The notes beneath the pieces were generated by a model. It saw nothing but the letters and a program-made list of their open reading frames with translations, did no database searches and was not told the origin of the DNA. 64,000 bases of DNA, taken from NCBI GenBank assembly GCA_018813765.1, contig JAHJBC010000003.1, forward strand, positions 110,411 to 174,410, given 5' to 3'. Every line of letters begins with the position of its first letter. Position 1 is the stretch's first letter. This document shows positions 50,674-58,591 of the stretch, piece by piece. This stretch comes from Gammaproteobacteria bacterium (GTDB lineage Bacteria > Pseudomonadota > Gammaproteobacteria > Burkholderiales > Gallionellaceae). The position numbers and the translations under genes were made by a program.

Positions 50674-51863
50674 GATTTTTTCCCCAACACGAGGCTGCAG
50701 TTGCTGCCGCCGAATCCGAACGAGTTGCTCAGCACGCGCTTGATCTCCCCCGTGCCGTTCTCGATGCGGTAATCGATCACGATGGCCGGGTCGAGCCGGT
50801 TTGTGTTCACGCTGCCGGGGATGAAGCCGTGCTCGACAGCGAGCATGGCAATGATTGCTTCGGATATCCCCGCCGCGCCCAGCAGGTGGCCGGTCCAGCC
50901 TTTGGTCGAACTGCAGGCGACCTTGTTGCCGAACACGTCGGCAACAGCCTTGCCTTCGCTGGCATCGTTGGACTTGGTCGCGGTACCGTGCAGATTGATG
51001 TAGTCGATGTCATGCGCCTGCAGCCCGGCGGCGCTCAGTGCGCGCTGCATCGCCATGATCGCCCCCAGCCCTTCCGGATGCGGGGTGGACATATGGTGGG
51101 CATCCGAACTCTCGCCGACGCCCAGCAACAGCATCGCCTCCGGAGAAGTCGCGGCCGTGGCGCGTTCGAGCAATACGAATCCCGCACCTTCGCCGATCGA
51201 GATGCCGTCACGCTCCGCATCGTAGGGACGACAGGGGGAACGCGATACCAGCCCGAGCGAATTGAAACCGTAAAGCGTACTCAGACACAGACTGTCGACG
51301 CCGCCGACCACTGCCGCATCGCACACGCCGACCGCCATCATGCGTACCGCATTGGCGAACACCTTGGCGCTGGAGGAGCAGGCGGACGACACCACGAAGG
51401 AAGGGCCGGTCAGTCCCAGATAGTGCGCGACGAATCCCGCAAGCGAGTAGGAATTCTGGGTTTCCGCATAATGGAAATCGGCCGGCAACGCCCCGCTCTG
51501 CGGATCGAGATGCCGGTAGGCCAGTTCGGTCTGCAGGATGCCGGAGGTGCTGGTGCCCATGAACACGCCGATGCGGGCGGCGCCGTACTTCTGCCTGGCG
51601 GCTTCGGTCGCCGCAAGGAATCCATCCTGCTCCAGACACAGCTGGGCAAGCCGGTTGTTACGGCAGTCATAGGCAGAAAGGTCGGGTCGCATGCGCACGG
51701 CATCCAGCGCCTCGACCTTGGCGATATAGGTCTCCAGGTCGACATCCTCGAACACGCACGGGGTCAGGCCAGAACGGCGCGTGCGCAAGGCTTCCAGGGT
51801 TGCCGCCGAACCCAGACCCAGGCTGTTCGCAAGTGTGTATCGAGAAATGACTAAGGGTTGCAA
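50670..51863 (-). CDS. Beta-ketoacyl-ACP synthase, catalytic, of the cluster (FabF-like)
   Basis: A ~397-residue ketosynthase with a full triad: SSACSSSAK (Cys, ~162), NLHGTATKSND (His, ~292) and WTGHLLGAAG (His, ~326). It should perform the decarboxylative chain extension of the polyene. I put the start at TTG 51863 (LQPLVISRYTLANSLG becomes the N terminus) because that matches family length and because an extended -10 box lies at 51911-51919; a longer reading to 51935 is open but would start upstream of that box. Confidence 0.9.
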   Translation of the reverse strand: MQPLVISRYTLANSLGLGSAATLEALRTRRSGLTPCVFEDVDLETYIAKVEALDAVRMRPDLSAYDCRNNRLAQLCLEQDGFLAATEAARQKYGAARIGVFMGTSTSGILQTELAYRHLDPQSGALPADFHYAETQNSYSLAGFVAHYLGLTGPSFVVSSACSSSAKVFANAVRMMAVGVCDAAVVGGVDSLCLSTLYGFNSLGLVSRSPCRPYDAERDGISIGEGAGFVLLERATAATSPEAMLLLGVGESSDAHHMSTPHPEGLGAIMAMQRALSAAGLQAHDIDYINLHGTATKSNDASEGKAVADVFGNKVACSSTKGWTGHLLGAAGISEAIIAMLAVEHGFIPGSVNTNRLDPAIVIDYRIENGTGEIKRVLSNSFGFGGSNCSLVLGKKS

Positions 51864-51910
51864 GTTGGAATGACCGTCGTTAACTATGTTGATGATATTG
51901 GTTGTGTACG

Positions 51911-51919
51911 ATTCTAGCA
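51911..51919 (-). promoter_or_regulatory. Extended -10 promoter upstream of the KS gene
   Basis: On the minus strand TGCTAGAAT matches TGn-TATAAT with one mismatch. A weak TTGTGC lies 15 bp further up. It would drive the KS-to-BtrH operon separately from the GT2/START/radical-SAM genes. Confidence 0.4.
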
Positions 51920-51983
51920 CAGGGAAAATCGGCACAATCCCCGCGGAGACGGCCCGGCATCAGGTCCATGCCGCCTTGACGGG

Positions 51984-53342
51984 TCATGTACGTACCGGGG
52001 ATTTTTCCCGTTCCACCAGCGGCGTCCTGGTGTTGCGGATGGTCTTGTAGGCCTGGTAGTTCCAGGAGAACGAGATGCCGGTGCTGAACAGGCTGCGCGT
52101 GTTGCGGAAGGTCTTGACCCCGCGCACGATGGACGAGCCGAACGAGGATACTTCCGCATAGGCTTCCAGCAGTCCTTCATAGGCATCCACGGGCGTCATG
52201 CCGTTCATCCGGAACACCGGCTCGAAGATGGTGTAGTGGCGCCAGTCGTTGGGGTAGTCTGTCAACAGCAGGCGGCCTTCTTCCTGCATCTGTTTGTAGA
52301 ACGCGGTGCCCGGCAGCGGCGTCTCCAGCGACAGTTGCACGGCGTCGATTTCGTTCTCGAGCACGAAATCGATGGCGCGGCGGAACGCGTCGCGCGTCTG
52401 GCCTTCGGTGCCGAAGATGAAGCAGCCGACGATGGCGATGCCGTGGTCGTGCAGCTTCTTGATGGCATCGCGGAAGTTGCGGGTGTTGGGGCGCAGGTTC
52501 ACCGACTTGTGCATGGAGTCGATGGTGGCGGGATCGAGCGATTCGAAGCCGATCAGCATGCCCTTGCAGCCGCTGCGCTGCGCCGCCTTCAGCACATCGT
52601 CATGCTCCACGATGCTGAGGCAGGTCTGTCCGCCCCATTCCTTGTTGCAGTCCGCCATGCGGTCGAACAGTTCCTTGGCGCGCCTGATGTAGCGCGGCCC
52701 CTGCCCGACGATGTTGTCGTCCACGATGAAGATGCGCTTGGATTTGATGGAGTTGATCTCGTCGATCACGCTGTCGATGTTGCGCACGCGGTAGCGCGAG
52801 CCGTTGAAGGCGGTGACCGAGCAGAAGTTGCAGTTGATCGGACAGCCGCGTCCGGTCTGCACGGTCTCGACGAAGTATTTCCCTTTCAGCAGGTCGCGGC
52901 GCGGCGCCAGCATGTTCTCGACCTCGGGCGGCTCGCAGGCGCGGTAGACGCGCTGCATCTGGCCGCGCTCGAAATCCTCCAGCACTTTCGGCCAGATGTT
53001 CTCGCCCTCGCCGACCACGATGGTATCCGCATACTGCAAAGCCTCGTCGGTCATGTAGGAAACATGGATGCCGCCCATCACCACGGGAATGCCGCGTGCG
53101 CGGAACTGCGCGGCGAGCTCGTAGGCTCGGGGCGCCAGTGGCGTCATGCAGGTGATGCCGACCAGGTCGGCCTTGATATCCGGGTCCAGTTCCTCCATGG
53201 CTTCGTCGACGATCTGCACCTCGTAGTGCTCGGGCGTGTAGCGCGCGATGATTGCCAGATTGAGCGGCGGCAGCGCCAGCACCTTGATGTTGGAATGCAA
53301 ACTGCCCTTGAATGCCGGGTTGATGAGGAGGATTTTCTTCAT
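51984..53342 (-). CDS. B12-binding-fold radical SAM protein
   Basis: A 452-residue protein. Residues 1-140 form a cobalamin-binding-like fold (KKILLINPAF; ADLVGITCMTPLAPRAYELA; GIPVVMGGIHVSYMTDEAL) without an obvious DxHxxG histidine; the radical-SAM core has GRGCPINCNFCSV (C167, C171, C174) and GGxQ-like downstream strands. Such class-B proteins methylate carbons or rearrange rings and isoprenoids. Placed between the polyene genes and a START/GT2 pair, it may tailor the product; the substrate is unknown. The ATG at 53342 gives the family N terminus. Confidence 0.85.
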   Translation of the reverse strand: MKKILLINPAFKGSLHSNIKVLALPPLNLAIIARYTPEHYEVQIVDEAMEELDPDIKADLVGITCMTPLAPRAYELAAQFRARGIPVVMGGIHVSYMTDEALQYADTIVVGEGENIWPKVLEDFERGQMQRVYRACEPPEVENMLAPRRDLLKGKYFVETVQTGRGCPINCNFCSVTAFNGSRYRVRNIDSVIDEINSIKSKRIFIVDDNIVGQGPRYIRRAKELFDRMADCNKEWGGQTCLSIVEHDDVLKAAQRSGCKGMLIGFESLDPATIDSMHKSVNLRPNTRNFRDAIKKLHDHGIAIVGCFIFGTEGQTRDAFRRAIDFVLENEIDAVQLSLETPLPGTAFYKQMQEEGRLLLTDYPNDWRHYTIFEPVFRMNGMTPVDAYEGLLEAYAEVSSFGSSIVRGVKTFRNTRSLFSTGISFSWNYQAYKTIRNTRTPLVEREKSPVRT

Positions 53343-53435
53343 GAACGCTTTCCCTGAACTGTTCCTCGAAGCATAGCAGAAATCGGCGAATGTCCCGCAA
53401 GCCCTGTGCGGCGGGCATTCCAGCACTGCGTTCGA

Positions 53436-54092
53436 CTAGCGCATTTCCGGTTCGCGGATGAAGGATACGCGGCTGTCTTTGTACGGTGCAGTGCCGATGA
53501 TGTCGCGCAGCTTGCTCAGGGTGTTGAACGGCTGGTCGGTGATCACGGAATTGATCAGCCAGGCGGGCAGTTGCCCGCCCGGTTCGCTGTGCACCCGGTA
53601 GCTGATCTCTACTTTGCCGCCGGGTTGGGGAGTCAATGTCCACAGCGAGTCCACCCGCATGATGCGTACCACCCCCTTCTTCTCCGGCAGCCGCTCAGGG
53701 ACGGCATGCGAACGGATCTGCACCACATGGGTTGCGGGATCCTGGGATGCCTCGGTGAGCACGACGGCATCCCGGTCCGCCACCGGCCATGGCGCCTTGC
53801 TCAGCGTGTAATTGTAGAAACTGGTGGCGCTGATCTGCTCCACGCGCTCGCTATGGTCCACCGAGTCGATCCAGCGGTACTGGTTGTCGGCGTCCAGGAT
53901 CAGCGCAACGATCGGAGCAAGTCCTGATTCTACGGTGACTGTCGCCAGGGATTCGGCGATCGCGGAGTCTTCCAGTTTGCGCGTCTGCACTTGTATGCCG
54001 TCCTGTTCCTTGACCAGCGTCCAGGCCGCAGCCTGATTAGTGGTAAGCAACAGCAGGACGGCGATCACGAGGGGTACGATCTTCCTTTCCAT
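53436..54092 (-). CDS. Exported START-domain lipid-binding protein
   Basis: A 218-residue protein with a signal peptide (IVPLVIAVLLLLTTNQAAA) and one START domain: WTLVKEQDGIQVQTRKLED, SFYNYTLSKAPWPVADRDAVVL, DSLWTLTPQPGGKVEISYRV. START domains hold a lipid or polyketide in a hydrophobic tunnel, so it may carry a hydrophobic pigment or lipid through the periplasm. It overlaps the glycosyltransferase gene by 28 bp, hence co-expressed. Confidence 0.83.
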   Translation of the reverse strand: MERKIVPLVIAVLLLLTTNQAAAWTLVKEQDGIQVQTRKLEDSAIAESLATVTVESGLAPIVALILDADNQYRWIDSVDHSERVEQISATSFYNYTLSKAPWPVADRDAVVLTEASQDPATHVVQIRSHAVPERLPEKKGVVRIMRVDSLWTLTPQPGGKVEISYRVHSEPGGQLPAWLINSVITDQPFNTLSKLRDIIGTAPYKDSRVSFIREPEMR

Positions 54093-55240
54093 TGCCGGAC
54101 TCCGCCTTTGATGAGTGAATAGGAATAGAGGGACAGAACGCCTTGCAGCAGGAGTCCCAGCGGCACGGCCAAACCGTACACCGCCGGTATCCTGAGCGCC
54201 CGGACTGCCAGGACAAAGAATATCAGCAGGATCAGGGATAGCGGCAGCGTCAGGCCGAGTGCGATCTGGCTGTACAGGTCCGGCGTTGCCAGGTAACTCA
54301 ATACGGCCATTGCGGGCAGCACGAGAATGCCTGCCGCAACTGTCATGGTGGGAACCGTATTGGCCAGCAGCCGGCTTATGGAGGTGGACTGGGTGATGTC
54401 CGCCGCATTGCGGGAGAAGCCGGTCCAGATCTCTTTCAGGCTGCGGTACATCCGCGTTTCCAGCAGATGTTCGCCGAAGGCGCAATAAAAGTTCAAACGG
54501 CGTTTCTTCGCCTCTCGGGCAAAGGCCAGATCGTCGTTCAGTTCCTTCCTGATCGAGCGGTGCCCATCCATGTCCTGATATGCCTCGCTGCGGAACAGCA
54601 GGAACTGGCCGTTGGCGATGGCGTACGGATCGTCGGGATCGTTGATCCTGCCCAGATCCAGGAAGGAAGCGAAGCCGAGGAACACGCCCGGCAGCCACAG
54701 TCTTTCCTGCAGGGATTTGAGGATCTGGTGCGGTATCACAGTGAGCAGGTCAAGCCCTTTGTCCTGCGCAAAGTGGATGGAGGAGGAAAGCAGGCCGGGT
54801 TTGACGCAGGAATCGGCATCCAGAAAGACCAGCCATTCCCCCTGCGCCCGAGTCGCGCCTTGCCAGCAGGCGTGGGATTTTCCCGTCCAGCCCTCGGGCA
54901 GCGGCTGTCCCCGGACCAGTTCGATGTTGGGATGCCGGGCGATGAACCCGTTGACGATCTCTGCGGTGCGATCGGTCGAATGGTCGTCGACGACGATGAT
55001 GCGGAGCTTTGCGGCGGGATACTCCAGCCCCGCCAGACCGGCAAGGCAAGCGCCGATGTTATTCTCCTCGTTCCTGGCGGGTACAATGACGGACACGGCG
55101 GGGGCGGAATCGGAAACGGATGACCTCCGGCAGGGGATCTCCTTCCGCAAGAAATACACTTTGCCGGTCGCGACAAGAAACAGGACCGAAGCGACTATCC
55201 AGTAGACGGAAACGAGCAATAGCAAAAGGCTGGGGTTCAT
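54065..55240 (-). CDS. Membrane glycosyltransferase family 2 (hopanoid/carotenoid-type)
   Basis: A 391-residue protein: N-terminal helix (LLLLLVSVYWIVASVLFLVA), GT2 catalytic domain (VSVIVPARNEENNIG; IIVVDDHSTDRT; WLVFLDADS; acceptor region LNDDLAFAREAKKRR), and four C-terminal helices. It resembles HpnB/CrtQ-like transferases acting on lipid acceptors at the membrane. It could glycosylate the cluster product or a lipid carrier. It is the first gene of the minus-strand run, 52 bp from the divergent cyclase gene. Confidence 0.85.
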   Translation of the reverse strand: MNPSLLLLLVSVYWIVASVLFLVATGKVYFLRKEIPCRRSSVSDSAPAVSVIVPARNEENNIGACLAGLAGLEYPAAKLRIIVVDDHSTDRTAEIVNGFIARHPNIELVRGQPLPEGWTGKSHACWQGATRAQGEWLVFLDADSCVKPGLLSSSIHFAQDKGLDLLTVIPHQILKSLQERLWLPGVFLGFASFLDLGRINDPDDPYAIANGQFLLFRSEAYQDMDGHRSIRKELNDDLAFAREAKKRRLNFYCAFGEHLLETRMYRSLKEIWTGFSRNAADITQSTSISRLLANTVPTMTVAAGILVLPAMAVLSYLATPDLYSQIALGLTLPLSLILLIFFVLAVRALRIPAVYGLAVPLGLLLQGVLSLYSYSLIKGGVRQWKGRSYPS

Positions 55241-55292
55241 GTTCTGCCGGGAATAAGGGGATGCCGTAACGAGCGCGCGCAGGTAACCGATA

Positions 55293-57548
55293 ATGGATTC
55301 GATTTATTTTACCCCTTTCTCCATCAGCGTCCTCAACGTCGCGCTGATGCTCTCCGTCCTGTTGGCATTCATCTGGAGGATCCCGGACAAGTCCTATGCC
55401 ACGAAGCAGCTGCTACGCTTCCTGATCGGCGTGGATATCGTTTTCCTGTCGTTCGTCTACATCTTCTCATCGTTGAGCCTGGAGGGCGCAAGGATGGCGT
55501 GGTGGCTGTTGCACTCCGTCGTGCTGTTTGCGGTATTCCTGATCCAGTTCGCCTACAGCTTCCCGGTGTTCATCCTGACCGGCGAAGCCAGAAAGGCGCT
55601 TTATTTCTCCGGCGCGGCATCCCTGCTGACCTATGCCTTCTATCTGTATCACACCACTTTCATCCCGCCGGAATTCGATGCCAACGGTAGCATGTTCGTT
55701 TTTCCCGGCGCCTATGAGGTCGGTATCGCGATGGCGGTCTGGCTCATCTGGTCGATGGCGGTGTTCTACCGGACGGCGCGGATGCTCCGGCACGGCATAG
55801 CTTCCGGTGCGGAGCCGGACGTGGCGGCGACAGAACACCGCATCGCTGCGATCAAAAAGATCATCCTGATCCTGCTGTCCCCCATCGTGCTGGTGCTGGT
55901 GATCATTCTGGCGTACCTGGAGCTGGCGTCCTGGGAGTTGGCCAGCCACCTTCTGGGCACCGGCGTCATGGTCTTCCTGTACCTGTTCGCCATGGTCTAC
56001 CTGAACAACGCGCTGGAGCCGTCTTCGCTGCAGATCAAAATGGTCGGATTGTTCCTCGGCGCCATCCTGGTGGTGCTCGGGTTTTCTTCCGCCATCACCG
56101 CCGATCTGCATGAAGAGGCGTTTCTGGCGCAGAAGGGCGCGGACGCGACGCGCAGTACCGATCTGTTGATCGCGGACAGGTCTGCTTCGTTGCCGGCAGA
56201 GGTGGCCTATGTGAAGCGGGACGGACGGGTGATCTACTCCACCATCGGCGGGATGGCGAAGCCGGAAGCGGCGGCTGCCGATTGGCGCGGCGACTGGGGC
56301 TTTCTGAAGAACCGCGGAAACGATCCTCAAGGTTTCTATATCGAAAAGACGATAACGGCCGACGGGCACAGCTATGCAGTGGGTTACAGCTATCTGCTGT
56401 ACCGGGCTTCCATGCATGCGCTGAGCAGTTCATTGGCATGGGTCGTACTGGGGGCCGCACTGTTCGTGGTGCTGATCTTCCCGCTGTTCTTCCATCGCAG
56501 CCTGTTCATCCCGCTGCGCCGCCTGCTTGGCGGTGCAGGACAACTGGAACATGGCGATCTGGATATCAACCTTCCCGTCTCGGTGAAGGACGAGATCGGC
56601 ACCCTCACCCGCGCCTTCAATCAGATGGCGGGCTCCATACGCGAATCACGGGACAAGCTGCGCAGCGCCTACGAACACCAGATCGACCTGACCGAGGCCT
56701 ACAGCCGTTTCGTACCCAAGCAGATTCTGAGCACGCTGAACAAGAAGAGCATCCTGGAACTGGGGCTCGGAGACAACATCCAGAAGGAGATGACCATCAT
56801 GTTCTCCGACATGCGCTCCTTCACCAGCATCTCGGAATCGCTCACCCCTGAGGAGGTGTTTCGGTATATCAACACCTACCTGAAGCAGGTCGGGCCTATC
56901 GTGCGCAAGCACAACGGCTATATCGACAAATTCATTGGCGATGCCATCATGGCGCTGTTCCCCGCGGATGCGGAATCGGCCATATCCGCCGCGATCGAGA
57001 TGCAGCGGGAAGTGGACAAACTGAACCGGAAACTGGCGCAGGACGGACAGTTGCAGATCAAGATCGGCATCGGCATCCATACCGGGGAGATGATGCTGGG
57101 CACCATCGGGGAGAGCGAGCGCATGGAAGGGACGGTGATCTCCGATGTGGTCAATGTCGCCTCCCGCATCGAGGGACTGACCAAGATCTACGAAACACCG
57201 ATCCTGATCTCCTACACCACCCGCATGAAATTGAAGGAGCCGCATGCGTTCAACTTGCGCACACTGGACCGGGTGCGGGTGAAGGGAAAGCAGCAGTGGG
57301 TGGATATCGTCGAGGTGCTGGATGGAGAAAGCGGGGAGCGGCTTGGCAGCAAGCTGGAAACAAAGCAGGCCTTCGAAGAGGCGGTGAGCGCCTTCCAGAA
57401 CCAGCGCTTCGAGGAGGCGCTGCAACGCTTCACGGCGCTAGGCAGCCGGCAGGAAGAAGACCGGGCGGTGGCCATCTATCGTGAAAGATGCGAACAGTTC
57501 ATCGAGATGGGCATACCGGAAAACTGGGATGGTGCGGTGAAACTGTGA
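55293..57548 (+). CDS. Membrane adenylate/guanylate cyclase with HAMP domain
   Basis: A 751-residue protein. Seven N-terminal helices (~10-265), a ~115-residue extracytoplasmic sensor (EEAFLAQKGADATRST ... GFYIEKTITADG), another helix (~380-400), HAMP (~403-455) and a class III cyclase domain (~495-690) with metal aspartates D506 (MFSDMRSFT) and D550 (IGDAIMALF). A short C-terminal TPR-like tail follows (AFEEAVSAFQNQRFEEALQR). It makes cAMP or cGMP in response to an envelope signal. The cNMP-binding fragment at the window start shows that cyclic-nucleotide effectors occur here. Confidence 0.9.
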   Translation: MDSIYFTPFSISVLNVALMLSVLLAFIWRIPDKSYATKQLLRFLIGVDIVFLSFVYIFSSLSLEGARMAWWLLHSVVLFAVFLIQFAYSFPVFILTGEARKALYFSGAASLLTYAFYLYHTTFIPPEFDANGSMFVFPGAYEVGIAMAVWLIWSMAVFYRTARMLRHGIASGAEPDVAATEHRIAAIKKIILILLSPIVLVLVIILAYLELASWELASHLLGTGVMVFLYLFAMVYLNNALEPSSLQIKMVGLFLGAILVVLGFSSAITADLHEEAFLAQKGADATRSTDLLIADRSASLPAEVAYVKRDGRVIYSTIGGMAKPEAAAADWRGDWGFLKNRGNDPQGFYIEKTITADGHSYAVGYSYLLYRASMHALSSSLAWVVLGAALFVVLIFPLFFHRSLFIPLRRLLGGAGQLEHGDLDINLPVSVKDEIGTLTRAFNQMAGSIRESRDKLRSAYEHQIDLTEAYSRFVPKQILSTLNKKSILELGLGDNIQKEMTIMFSDMRSFTSISESLTPEEVFRYINTYLKQVGPIVRKHNGYIDKFIGDAIMALFPADAESAISAAIEMQREVDKLNRKLAQDGQLQIKIGIGIHTGEMMLGTIGESERMEGTVISDVVNVASRIEGLTKIYETPILISYTTRMKLKEPHAFNLRTLDRVRVKGKQQWVDIVEVLDGESGERLGSKLETKQAFEEAVSAFQNQRFEEALQRFTALGSRQEEDRAVAIYRERCEQFIEMGIPENWDGAVKL

Positions 57549-57584
57549 GCCTGGCCGACAGCCCTTGCCGCTGCCGGTAACGCG

Positions 57585-58589
57585 TCAGTTGCCAGCGTCG
57601 GGCAGGTAGCTGTCCAGCAATTGCAGGTAGTTGGCGCGGGCATAGGCCGACGCATCGCCGGCATGGCGCTGGCTCAATACCCCCTTGAGCTGTTCCACCG
57701 ATTCATACGGGCTGTCGTCCAGCCATTCCGCCATGCCTTGGAGTATATGCGCCAGTTGCTTCGGGCCCTGCAACAGCAGGGTGCTGCACAGATGCACCAC
57801 GTCGGCGCCGGCCAGCAGCATCTTCAGCGCGTCGCCGTGGGTGTGGACACCGCCGGTGGCGGCGAGGGTGAGCTTGACGCGGCCGAAGAGGATGGCGATC
57901 CAGCGCATGGCGAGCAGCGACTCGGCGGAACTGGACAGTTGCAGTTGCGACGACACCCGCAGGCTGTCGAGATCGATGTCCGGCTGGTAGAAGCGGTTGA
58001 ACAGGCTGACGCCGGCGGCGCCGCCCTGTTCCAGACGGCCGACCATGTTGGCCACGGAACTGAATTGCGGCGACAGCTTCATGGCAATGGGCAGGGTGAC
58101 GTGCTGGCGCAACGCCTTGAGCACGTCGAGGTAGCGCTGCTCCACCTCGGCACCGCTGACATTCGCGTCGCCTGCGATGTGGTACACGTTCAGCTCCAGC
58201 GCATCGGCCCCCGCCTGCTGCAAGGCCTTGCCGTACTCGATCCAGCCGCCCGGCGTGACGCCGTTGAGACTGGCGATGACCGGGATGCCCAGCGTCTGCT
58301 TGAGTCGTTGCAGCTGCTCCAGATAGCGATCCTGCCGGGAGGCCATATCGCCGTGCAGCGGCAGAAAGCTGGTGGCCTCGGCATGGCCCAGCGACTGGTT
58401 GCTCAGATAAGCATCCATCACGTCGCGGTCGTGCCGGAGTTCTTCCTCGAACAGCGAATACATCACCAGTGCGGCGGCACCGGCATCCTCCAGTTGCTTG
58501 GCCGTATCCAGGCTGCGCGACAGCGGCGAGGCGGAAGGTACCAGCGGGTTCTTCAGTTCCAGTCCGAGATAACGGGTGCGCAGGTCCAT
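57585..58589 (-). CDS. Dihydroorotate dehydrogenase-like flavoprotein
   Basis: A 334-residue TIM-barrel protein: LRTRYLGLELKNPLVPSASP, PVIASLNGVTPGGWIEYGKA, ADALELNVYHIAG, LPIAMKLSPQFSSV, KLTLAATGGVHTHGDALKML. It resembles PyrD but belongs to the group next to pyruvate:ferredoxin oxidoreductases, whose activity is not established; pyrimidine synthesis is unlikely to be its role. It starts 2 bp after nifJ, so the two are co-transcribed. Confidence 0.85.
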   Translation of the reverse strand: MDLRTRYLGLELKNPLVPSASPLSRSLDTAKQLEDAGAAALVMYSLFEEELRHDRDVMDAYLSNQSLGHAEATSFLPLHGDMASRQDRYLEQLQRLKQTLGIPVIASLNGVTPGGWIEYGKALQQAGADALELNVYHIAGDANVSGAEVEQRYLDVLKALRQHVTLPIAMKLSPQFSSVANMVGRLEQGGAAGVSLFNRFYQPDIDLDSLRVSSQLQLSSSAESLLAMRWIAILFGRVKLTLAATGGVHTHGDALKMLLAGADVVHLCSTLLLQGPKQLAHILQGMAEWLDDSPYESVEQLKGVLSQRHAGDASAYARANYLQLLDSYLPDAGN

Positions 58590-58591
58590 GA

